From Candidatus Aminicenantota bacterium (GTDB lineage Bacteria > Acidobacteriota > Aminicenantia > UBA2199), in NCBI GenBank assembly GCA_023137075.1, contig JAGLQA010000536.1, positions 1 to 8,155 on the forward strand: a stretch of DNA of 8,155 nucleotides, given 5' to 3'. Below are positions 1 through 6,385 of this stretch, piece by piece (within the stretch, counting starts at the first letter, position 1; the number at the start of each line of letters is the position of its first letter). The position numbers and the translations under genes were made by a program. The notes under the pieces are model-generated. The model saw nothing but the letters and a program-made list of their open reading frames with translations. It searched no databases and had not been told where the DNA came from.

Positions 1-2453
1 ACCGAGGCAAGGCTGCGTTCAAACAGGTCATAGGTTAACTTCTCCGCCCCGAGAAACAGGTATTTAAGGGTGGGGAGTTTTTTACCTTTCGCAGCAATAT
101 AGCGATATTGAGTCGGGGTGACATGGAAGGTGGTAATATCATTTGCATTCATAAAATCTATGCAAGCCGTGGAATTGCGCAGCACTTCATTGGGAGCTAC
201 ATAAAGAGCGGCCCCGGTAGTAAGAGTGATAAATATCTCCCATACCGACCAATCGAAATATACCGAAAGATTTTGCAGCGTTCGATCTCCTGTTCCGATT
301 CTCAGGGTTTCATACCCCCAGTGTAAAAGAGGAGATAGATCGGCATGGGTGACAGCTATACCTTTTGGTGTACCGGTGGAACCGGAGGTAAAGATGACAT
401 AGGCAAAATCCTCCGGTGAGCTTAGAGTTTGGAACTCGGACAGGTCTTCAGGTGATGCATTTGTCGAGTTTACCGGTGGATAGGTTGATGAGTTAATATC
501 CGTGGAAGAACTCGAAAAATCCCTTTTGGCTTTATGCTCTTCCGGGAGACCGGCAATCAGGCTCACGTCTTCTAACATGGTGGAATGAATTTCAAAATAT
601 TCGATTTCTCCTTCAACCTTTGTTTGCTCGCGTATATCGCTGCCGGTGAGTAAGATTTTAACATTGCACTCAGCCATGATAAACCGGTTGCGTGCCAGGG
701 GCGCTTTTCCATTTAAAGGCACATAGGCGCCGCCGGCTTTTAATATTCCCAGAATTCCTACTATCAACTCTAATGACCGGTCTACCATTATTCCCACCAT
801 GTTGCACCGGACCAGACCCTGCTCAAGCAGGAACCGGGCCATTACATTCGACCTGTCATCCAATTCTCTATAACCGACCTCCTCTTCATTATACACAACG
901 GCTGTATGGTCCGGTGTTTTGTCTACCTGGTCCGAGAATTCCTGCGGTATTGTCCGCTGCGTGGGAAAATCGGTTTCCCGGCGGTTAAAATCATATACCA
1001 ACCGTCTCCTCTCCGGCGAAGATAACATCTCTATTCTACTTAACTCTTTTGCGGAACTCCCGGTAATATCCTCTAAGATATTGATGAAATGAGACGCCAA
1101 CCTTTCTATCGTGTCTTTCTCAAAAACTTCGTTATTAAAGATAATCCTGAAATCGATATTGTCTGACAGCGTGAGGACCATTGTGAAGTCATAAGCAGGC
1201 ATTTCAAACTTCGAATAGGAGTTCACGGTTAAAGGGCCTTCGCCCTGAATTTGGTCAACATCCAGGGGATTGTGCTCTATTTCCAGGAGCGTATCGAAGA
1301 GCTCTTCGCTTTTATCAAAACGGCTGTACTTTTTTATTTGGTCTAAGGAAGCCGTTTCATACTCGACTCTTTTTTGCAGCGCTTTATTTACCTTTTCGAT
1401 TAAATCGACCGTTTTTTCGCCGGATTCGCTGTGTATTCTCAAGGGGAGAATGTTACGGAAGAGACCGACAATATCCCCGGTATTCTCAATTTTTGTCGTT
1501 CTTCCCGATACGGCGGTTCCGAAAATCACATCGCTGCTATTATTATACCTTTGTAAAAGTATGCCGAAAGCAGTATAAAACAGTGTGGATAAGGATAAAC
1601 CGTTACCCGGCGGTACGGAGGAATAGGTTTGACATATTTCTCCCCAATCATAAAAGGAATCCGCATCTTGCGATGAACCTCGAGAGACCTTTGTTTTATT
1701 ATCCCTGATAAAATCCTTTAATTTAAGGCGGAGATCTTTCCCCAATTCCTTATAAAAATTTCCAAAGGTCCGACTTTCTTTCCCTTTGCCGCGCTTCACG
1801 GAAATCTCCGTACCGGTTTTAATATCCAATAAATAGTTTTTCCAATATCTTTTCTGCCTGGTTTCATCCTGGCTGAAAATCCACTTCGTATATTCCTTAA
1901 ACTTCGTTTTTTTCGTTGACGTCGATTCCATACCGGAAGATAATCGATGATAGGCCGCGAAAAACTCTTTCAAAATGATGCCGCTGCTTCGGCTGTCGAA
2001 TAATACCGGATGATGGCTGACAATCAATTCAAAGGAATCCTTTGTGATTTTACACAGGGTCACCCGGAAGGGCACCTGCAGCGGGTCGAATTTTTCTTGC
2101 CTATCCGCGTCCCTGGTGTTACCGGCTGCAATCTGCATGTCATCGCTGCGGCCCGTAAAATCATGGTGCCTGGTTTCAACAGGAAAGTGTTTCAAAACCA
2201 CCTGGGTGGGCTTCTTCATTTTGTCGTGACTTAACCTGGTGCGCAGCATCTCATTGTTCTTCACAATAAAATCCCAGGCTTTTTCAAACAGGTTGATATC
2301 GATTTCACCGGAAATATTCAATGATAACTGAGATACGTAATCATCACTGTTTGTATCTTTTAAATAAGAATTCAGCATACTTGCCTGCCTGGGGGTTAAG
2401 GAAAGTATGTCTTCGATTGCCTGTTTATCCAGGACTTCCGCTAATTCACTCAT
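1..2453 (-). CDS. Non-ribosomal peptide synthetase, N-terminal part: condensation (C) domain with degenerate active site, then adenylation (A) domain; runs off the left edge
   Basis: The frame is open from the ATG at 2453 to the left edge: 817 complete codons, no stop. The start is fixed by AAGGAGG six bases upstream. Residues about 15-445 are a condensation domain: LTPRQASML (19-27), NEMLRT, HHPVLFDSRSSG (147-158), FGTAVSGR, and VGLFRNILPL (329-338). Residues from about 500 are an adenylation domain: GYREL (527-531), LKAGGAYVP (571-579), ATP-binding loop YVIFTSGSTGTPKG (685-698), FDWSVWE (733-739), and GAEKL near the cut edge. In this family the A domain activates an amino acid as its adenylate, and the C domain joins the upstream acyl chain to it. 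Here the catalytic second His of HHxxxDG is Pro149 and the Gly is Ser154, so peptide-bond formation by this C domain is doubtful. Asp734 (Asp235 of GrsA) fits an alpha-amino acid substrate. The remaining A motifs, the carrier domain and any later modules lie outside the window. Family certain; product unknown. Confidence 0.95.
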   Translation of the reverse strand, partial: MSELAEVLDKQAIEDILSLTPRQASMLNSYLKDTNSDDYVSQLSLNISGEIDINLFEKAWDFIVKNNEMLRTRLSHDKMKKPTQVVLKHFPVETRHHDFTGRSDDMQIAAGNTRDADRQEKFDPLQVPFRVTLCKITKDSFELIVSHHPVLFDSRSSGIILKEFFAAYHRLSSGMESTSTKKTKFKEYTKWIFSQDETRQKRYWKNYLLDIKTGTEISVKRGKGKESRTFGNFYKELGKDLRLKLKDFIRDNKTKVSRGSSQDADSFYDWGEICQTYSSVPPGNGLSLSTLFYTAFGILLQRYNNSSDVIFGTAVSGRTTKIENTGDIVGLFRNILPLRIHSESGEKTVDLIEKVNKALQKRVEYETASLDQIKKYSRFDKSEELFDTLLEIEHNPLDVDQIQGEGPLTVNSYSKFEMPAYDFTMVLTLSDNIDFRIIFNNEVFEKDTIERLASHFINILEDITGSSAKELSRIEMLSSPERRRLVYDFNRRETDFPTQRTIPQEFSDQVDKTPDHTAVVYNEEEVGYRELDDRSNVMARFLLEQGLVRCNMVGIMVDRSLELIVGILGILKAGGAYVPLNGKAPLARNRFIMAECNVKILLTGSDIREQTKVEGEIEYFEIHSTMLEDVSLIAGLPEEHKAKRDFSSSSTDINSSTYPPVNSTNASPEDLSEFQTLSSPEDFAYVIFTSGSTGTPKGIAVTHADLSPLLHWGYETLRIGTGDRTLQNLSVYFDWSVWEIFITLTTGAALYVAPNEVLRNSTACIDFMNANDITTFHVTPTQYRYIAAKGKKLPTLKYLFLGAEKLTYDLFERSLAS

Positions 2454-2459
2454 TTCATT

Positions 2460-2466
2460 CCTCCTT
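2460..2466 (-). promoter_or_regulatory. Strong ribosome binding site of the peptide synthetase gene
   Basis: Read on the minus strand, AAGGAGG lies six bases before the ATG at 2453. This settles the start. The other ATG, five bases upstream (2456-2458), is in another frame and meets TGA after two codons. Confidence 0.85.
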
Positions 2467-2528
2467 TATCAGTTCTGTTGTCCCGTATCTTTCTTCGGAA
2501 AAGAGGTGCACCGGCCATTAACCTGAGA

Positions 2529-2563
2529 TATAATAGGTGTATCGGCATTATTTAGCTATTATA
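2529..2563. repeat. Inverted repeat with 8-bp perfect arms in the leader of the synthetase gene
   Basis: Arms TATAATAG (2529-2536) and CTATTATA (2556-2563) are exact reverse complements separated by 19 bases, in the only sizeable intergenic gap of the window. It could be an operator for a dimeric regulator, with arm centres 27 bases apart, or an RNA hairpin in the leader. Each arm also contains TATAAT, so the minus-strand copy (2558-2563) could itself be a -10 box. No good -35 box sits at the right distance. In AT-rich DNA an 8-bp repeat can arise by chance. Confidence 0.4.
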
Positions 2564-2587
2564 AATGGAAACGACCGCTGCAAATAG

Positions 2588-2616
2588 AGTCTACACTAAA
2601 AGGAGGAAAATTTCAA
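2588..2616 (-). promoter_or_regulatory. Candidate sigma70-like promoter for the peptide synthetase gene
   Basis: On the minus strand TTGAAA (2611-2616) is followed by 17 bases and TAGACT (2588-2593), matching the sigma70 consensus at 5 of 6 and 4 of 6 positions. It lies just downstream of the stop codon of the HEAT-cyclophilin gene and would give a leader of about 130 bases that includes the inverted repeat at 2529-2563. The 6-bp inverted repeat TACACT/AGTGTA brackets the -35 region. FCB-group bacteria often use a different promoter consensus, so this is a weak call. Confidence 0.25.
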
Positions 2617-2639
2617 GAGTGTATTTTCATTTTTCATGG

Positions 2640-4580
2640 TCAAAATTCCAGGATGAGACTGATGATTTTATCTCCTATCTCGATCCTGTGGACCACATCC
2701 ATACCGGATATGACTTTCCCAAAAATAGTATAACGGCCGTCTAAATGGGGCGTGGGCGAATGGGTAATGAACCACTGACTGCTTTCCGTATCCTTACCGG
2801 CCGAGGCCATGCCGACCGATCCTTCCTGGTAGTAAAGCGGGGCAAATTCCGAGCGAATGGAAAAATCGGGGCCTCCCCAACCGTCACCACGGGGACAACC
2901 GGCCTGGATTACAAAATTCGGCTCCACCCGGTGAAAGCTGCCGCCCAGGTAAAACCCGCTGTTAATCAACCGGATAAAATTCGCCGCAGAACCGGGGGAT
3001 TCGTTGACTAAAAGTTTTATGGTTATATTCCCTTTAGTAGTGCTGATTTTTACTTCCTGGCCGGGCTTAATTGAGTTGACTAATTCCCAATTAACCGGGT
3101 TTTCGGATTTCGCAGGAACCGGGAATTTAGCTTTGTCACCTTGAAAGAAGATAATGGTCTGCCGCAGTTGTTGGTAAGCTTCAATATCTCCCGGCAAGTC
3201 GAGTTTCTGTAGGGCCTGGTTCAAAAAAGCGCTGCTCTTATAGAGTGTTTTGAAGTTCATTTCCGGATCTCGCAGTATCTCCGCCGCCTGACCGATTAAC
3301 GCAATATCACCGGACTCGATGGCTTTCTTGAAAATTTCGGCGAATTTCGCCTGCAAACCCCTATCATCCACCGGAAAATCCCTATGCCGCCTCATGGTAA
3401 TCAAAGCAGCGATGCCGTAACTTTTTACCACCAGGTGATTCTTCGAAAAAATCTGGGAAGCAGCATATTTATAAGCGTCGGGATAAGTGCCGAGGGCCTG
3501 CAGCAGAGCGCCTTTTTCATAGATATTTTGTGAATCTTGATAGGCTGAAATTATGGTTTGCGAAACCGCCTTTTTATTATCCGGAGAAAATTTCAAAGCA
3601 GCGCCCAGCATGAGGGACCGGCTGCGCCAATTGGACAAGCCCACTGCTTTTTCTAAATAAAGCGATGCGTCTTCACTTACTCCTTTTGCCTGAATATATT
3701 GGGCGGCGCTAACCGATACGTTCACATCCGGGTCTGCCGGCAACTCCAACACCACGTGTTTTACCGGGTTATAATCGAAATTCCGAAGGGCCCGGAGGGC
3801 ATTCACCTTAATACGATAATCCCGGTGAGAAGATAAAAGGCCCCGCAGGAATTCCGATATTTTTTTTTCTTTCGCTTTGCCCATTGCCAACACCAGGTTC
3901 ATCCGGGTAAAAAGATTGTCTTCCCGGTTAAACGCCTCAATCAATTCCCGGTAATAAGGCGTCAGATCCACTCCCCTACCCCTGGCCAGGTAGTGAGAGG
4001 CCCAAAAAACGGCATCTTCCGGTAAAACCGGCGCCAATAAGGCAGCGGCCTTTTCCGTGCCCCGGGTTGACGTTATATTTTGCCGGGCAAAACGGTAAAT
4101 TCCCCGCGCCTGACCGGTTAAGAGCAGTTTGTCCCGGTTACGAAACTTCATCCCGGTTATAAACTCCAGGCCTTTCGGGGTACCGCACTTCCCTAAAGCT
4201 TCCAGGATATCTCTCTTAACAAGCGCGGATTTTTCTTTCTCAAAGGCCTCCATTAACCGGGGTTCGGCTGATTTATCCCTGATCTGCCCCAAAGAATAAG
4301 CGGCAGCGGCACGCACCTCCTCGTTTCCATCGGAAAGGAGAGCCGTTAAAGGCCCAACCGCGGATTTTTCCTGGACCGATGCCAGGGTGAGGGCCGCCGC
4401 GCGGCGATAATGGGGATTATTTTCTTTAAGTAAGGCGAGAAGCGGCTCAGAGTCGCGTTCATCCTGCAGGGTGTATATCTTTTGTAAAACCTCATCCAGG
4501 AAAATATTTTTCTCCATCTCCGGGCTCTTCCGGCAAAACAGAGCCAGCGAACATACGACTGCAATAACCACATATTTCAT
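2640..4580 (-). CDS. Putative envelope lipoprotein: HEAT-like repeats fused to a C-terminal cyclophilin-type peptidyl-prolyl isomerase
   Basis: 646 residues. The start has AAGGAG seven bases upstream (4588-4593). Residues 1-16 look like a secretion signal ending LALFC. Cys16 may be lipidated, but Phe at -1 is a poor lipobox residue. Alpha-helical HEAT-like repeats follow from about 44 (for example 75-103, VGPLTALLSD...EVRAAAAYSLGQI) and continue, more divergent, to about 470. Residues 508-646 are a cyclophilin domain with FHRV (549-552; Arg551 matches the catalytic Arg55 of human CypA), FVIQAG (Gln559), GSVGMASAG, SQWFITHSPTPHLDGRYTIFG (Phe604, His612). These active-site residues are intact, so prolyl cis-trans isomerase activity is likely, with the repeats as a docking scaffold for partner proteins. 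It lies 64 bases downstream of the phosphate transporter and may share its transcript. The domain assignment is firm; clients are unknown. Confidence 0.92.
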   Translation of the reverse strand: MKYVVIAVVCSLALFCRKSPEMEKNIFLDEVLQKIYTLQDERDSEPLLALLKENNPHYRRAAALTLASVQEKSAVGPLTALLSDGNEEVRAAAAYSLGQIRDKSAEPRLMEAFEKEKSALVKRDILEALGKCGTPKGLEFITGMKFRNRDKLLLTGQARGIYRFARQNITSTRGTEKAAALLAPVLPEDAVFWASHYLARGRGVDLTPYYRELIEAFNREDNLFTRMNLVLAMGKAKEKKISEFLRGLLSSHRDYRIKVNALRALRNFDYNPVKHVVLELPADPDVNVSVSAAQYIQAKGVSEDASLYLEKAVGLSNWRSRSLMLGAALKFSPDNKKAVSQTIISAYQDSQNIYEKGALLQALGTYPDAYKYAASQIFSKNHLVVKSYGIAALITMRRHRDFPVDDRGLQAKFAEIFKKAIESGDIALIGQAAEILRDPEMNFKTLYKSSAFLNQALQKLDLPGDIEAYQQLRQTIIFFQGDKAKFPVPAKSENPVNWELVNSIKPGQEVKISTTKGNITIKLLVNESPGSAANFIRLINSGFYLGGSFHRVEPNFVIQAGCPRGDGWGGPDFSIRSEFAPLYYQEGSVGMASAGKDTESSQWFITHSPTPHLDGRYTIFGKVISGMDVVHRIEIGDKIISLILEF

Positions 4581-4644
4581 TTGAAATCTCCTTAAATTTT
4601 AGTTCGGGTTTATAAGGCTAAACGCGTTGACCCACAGCTAACGG

Positions 4645-6372
4645 TTACCCGATATTGTACTTGGTGCCACTTGTCACCTCGGATATATTATAGGCCTGGG
4701 CTCTCATCCCATCCAAAAAATTGAGAATATCCATATAATGAATGGCCGCGTCGTTTTTGACGATCTTTCTTCTCCCGACGGCTGACAAATGGGCTACCTT
4801 GGTTTCTTTAATAATTTTTTTCACCCGGCGATTCATCACCTGGGATTTGCTCATAAAGGTTTGCGCATCCACATTTTCCATAAAAGCCTTTAGTGAATAA
4901 TTGAAAAAATTCACATTTTCGCTAAATATTTTATCGATCCTCACATTGGCTTCATCAGGAAATTTGATATTTCTGCGGTCGATTTTATCATAGATCAGGG
5001 TGATATGTTCCAGGTGGTCCGCGTATTTTTCAAGGTTATGGGAAAGAGTCATGTAATTACACACATGGTTAGCGTCGGTTTCAGACAGGGCGCTTGAAGA
5101 TAGGGTAACCAGGAATTCGGTAATATACTTCTGATATTCATCGATCGCTTTCTCCTCTCTCAATACTTTATCGCATAATCGCCGGCGATTCTCTCCATCT
5201 TTAATGATATCCCTGACCAGGTCCGAGCTTTTACTTACCCGCCTGGACATTACCATGAGTTCTTTTTCTGCCTCGGCAATACCTAAGGCCGGGGTATCGA
5301 TCAGGTTGAAATCAATATGTGAGAATTGTAGGGCGCCGGGTTCCCTCAATTTTTTCGGTTCGGGAACTAATTTCTCACAAATCCTGACCAGGAAAGGAAT
5401 CAAAAACGCAAAAATAACAACATTGGTAATATTAAACAGGCTGTGGGCCATGGCAATATGTTGACCGATGAAGGGCTTAGAACCAATCGCCTCCCGATAT
5501 ACTTCGGCCTGTTGGGCCGTGCTTACGATAAAATTGGAATTCCCCGGGACCAGGCTCTCTACAATCCCGATAAAAGGATAGAATAACACAAGAATTACAA
5601 AAACTCCGAACACATTAAACAGGGCGTGAGCAATGGCCGCCCGCTTGGCCTGATAATTCCCTCCCAAACTGGCAAGATTCGCTGTAATAGTAGTCCCGAT
5701 ATTTTCACCTAATATGAGCGATATTGCACCCTCGAAATTCAAAAGCCCCTGGGAAGCCAATGCAATCGTTATCCCGATGGTTGCCGAGCTCGACTGCACG
5801 ATAAAGGTAGTCATTGCCCCGATTAGAACTCCCAACAATATAGAAAAATACGAGTTTCCATCGACCCGGGTGAAAAAATCGATAAAGCCCGGTGATTCCC
5901 TGAGTGGCGCAAAAGCCAATTTCATGGTCTGCATTCCCAAAAAGAGTATACCGAATCCAAAAAAGACCTCTCCGATATACCTCCATTTTTCACTCTTACT
6001 AAAGAACCTGATAAAAACACCCAACCCAATCATGGGCAAAGAAAATTTTATAATCTTGAGCGTCACTATCCACCCGGTAACGGTGGTACCTATATTGGCA
6101 CCTAAAATAACACCGATTGCCTGTCTGAGGTTCATGAGGGCGGCATTTACAAATCCGACGGTCATAACGGTTGTAGCGCTGCTGGATTGAATAACCGCCG
6201 TCACAAAAAATCCCACGAAAATTGCCATGATCCTGTTGTTGGTAAGAAAATTCAATGTCTTCCGTAATCCATCTCCGGCGGCTTTCTGCATACCTTCGGA
6301 CATGATCTTCATCCCCATAAGGAACAATCCCAAACCACCGATAGTTTGAAACAAAATCTGCTCCCAGTCCAC
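4645..6372 (-). CDS. Na+/phosphate cotransporter family protein (NptA/YjbB type) with C-terminal PhoU-like domain
   Basis: 575 residues, inner-membrane protein. The membrane part (about 1-335) holds the two inverted half-repeats of the Na/Pi-cotransporter fold, each with its hallmark: QSSSAT at 62-67 followed by GANIGTT (91-97), and QSSSAT at 193-198 followed by GENIGTT (222-228). Residues about 365-560 form a helical, charged cytoplasmic domain resembling PhoU. Known members couple sodium to phosphate movement; YjbB of E. coli was linked to phosphate export, so direction cannot be told here. The start is GTG: it sits seven bases after AAGGAG, keeps the first membrane helix (GGLGLFLMGMKIMSEGM), and overlaps the channel gene's TAG by one base. 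The next in-frame Met (residue 20) would cut that helix. Pairing with a mechanosensitive channel suggests a shared ion or osmotic homeostasis role (inference). Confidence 0.95.
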   Translation of the reverse strand: MDWEQILFQTIGGLGLFLMGMKIMSEGMQKAAGDGLRKTLNFLTNNRIMAIFVGFFVTAVIQSSSATTVMTVGFVNAALMNLRQAIGVILGANIGTTVTGWIVTLKIIKFSLPMIGLGVFIRFFSKSEKWRYIGEVFFGFGILFLGMQTMKLAFAPLRESPGFIDFFTRVDGNSYFSILLGVLIGAMTTFIVQSSSATIGITIALASQGLLNFEGAISLILGENIGTTITANLASLGGNYQAKRAAIAHALFNVFGVFVILVLFYPFIGIVESLVPGNSNFIVSTAQQAEVYREAIGSKPFIGQHIAMAHSLFNITNVVIFAFLIPFLVRICEKLVPEPKKLREPGALQFSHIDFNLIDTPALGIAEAEKELMVMSRRVSKSSDLVRDIIKDGENRRRLCDKVLREEKAIDEYQKYITEFLVTLSSSALSETDANHVCNYMTLSHNLEKYADHLEHITLIYDKIDRRNIKFPDEANVRIDKIFSENVNFFNYSLKAFMENVDAQTFMSKSQVMNRRVKKIIKETKVAHLSAVGRRKIVKNDAAIHYMDILNFLDGMRAQAYNISEVTSGTKYNIG

Positions 6373-6385
6373 TAAATGTCTCCTT
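6370..6385 (-). promoter_or_regulatory. Stop-start overlap with ribosome binding site: translational coupling of channel and phosphate carrier
   Basis: On the minus strand AAGGAG (6380-6385) is followed by ACATTTA and then GTG (6370-6372). The last two bases of that spacer plus the first G of GTG spell TAG, the stop of the MscS gene (6372-6374). The binding site lies inside the last codons of the channel gene, so the two proteins are very probably made from one message, with coupled translation likely. Confidence 0.75.

Noticed and set aside
692..988. Plus-strand open frame of 98 codons
   Set aside because: It lies antisense to the A domain, whose core motifs read through the same bases on the minus strand, and its protein has no recognisable domain and a composition unlike a real gene.
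1992..2015. A sequencing indel or frameshift as the cause of the odd HHPVLFDS motif
   Set aside because: The translation matches the family on both sides in one frame without gaps. A single-base error would have disrupted the downstream match, though a base substitution cannot be excluded.
2505..2512. Palindrome GGTGCACC in the synthetase leader
   Set aside because: It is an isolated 8-bp palindrome with no second copy nearby; too short to call an operator.
2591..2622. Plus-strand AGGAGG and flanking TACACT/AGTGTA hairpin followed by T-rich DNA as a plus-strand gene start or terminator
   Set aside because: No open frame follows the AGGAGG. The stem is only 6 bp with a 20-base loop, and no plus-strand gene exists to terminate.
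4581..4644. Promoter or terminator between the Na/Pi transporter and the HEAT-cyclophilin gene
   Set aside because: The 64 bases show a ribosome binding site but no stem-loop with a T-run and no convincing -35/-10 pair. AACGCGTT (4621-4628) is just a short palindrome.
5714..6190. Plus-strand open frame of 158 codons
   Set aside because: It is the longest antisense frame but lies wholly inside the Na/Pi transporter, opposite its diagnostic QSSSAT repeats, and resembles no family.
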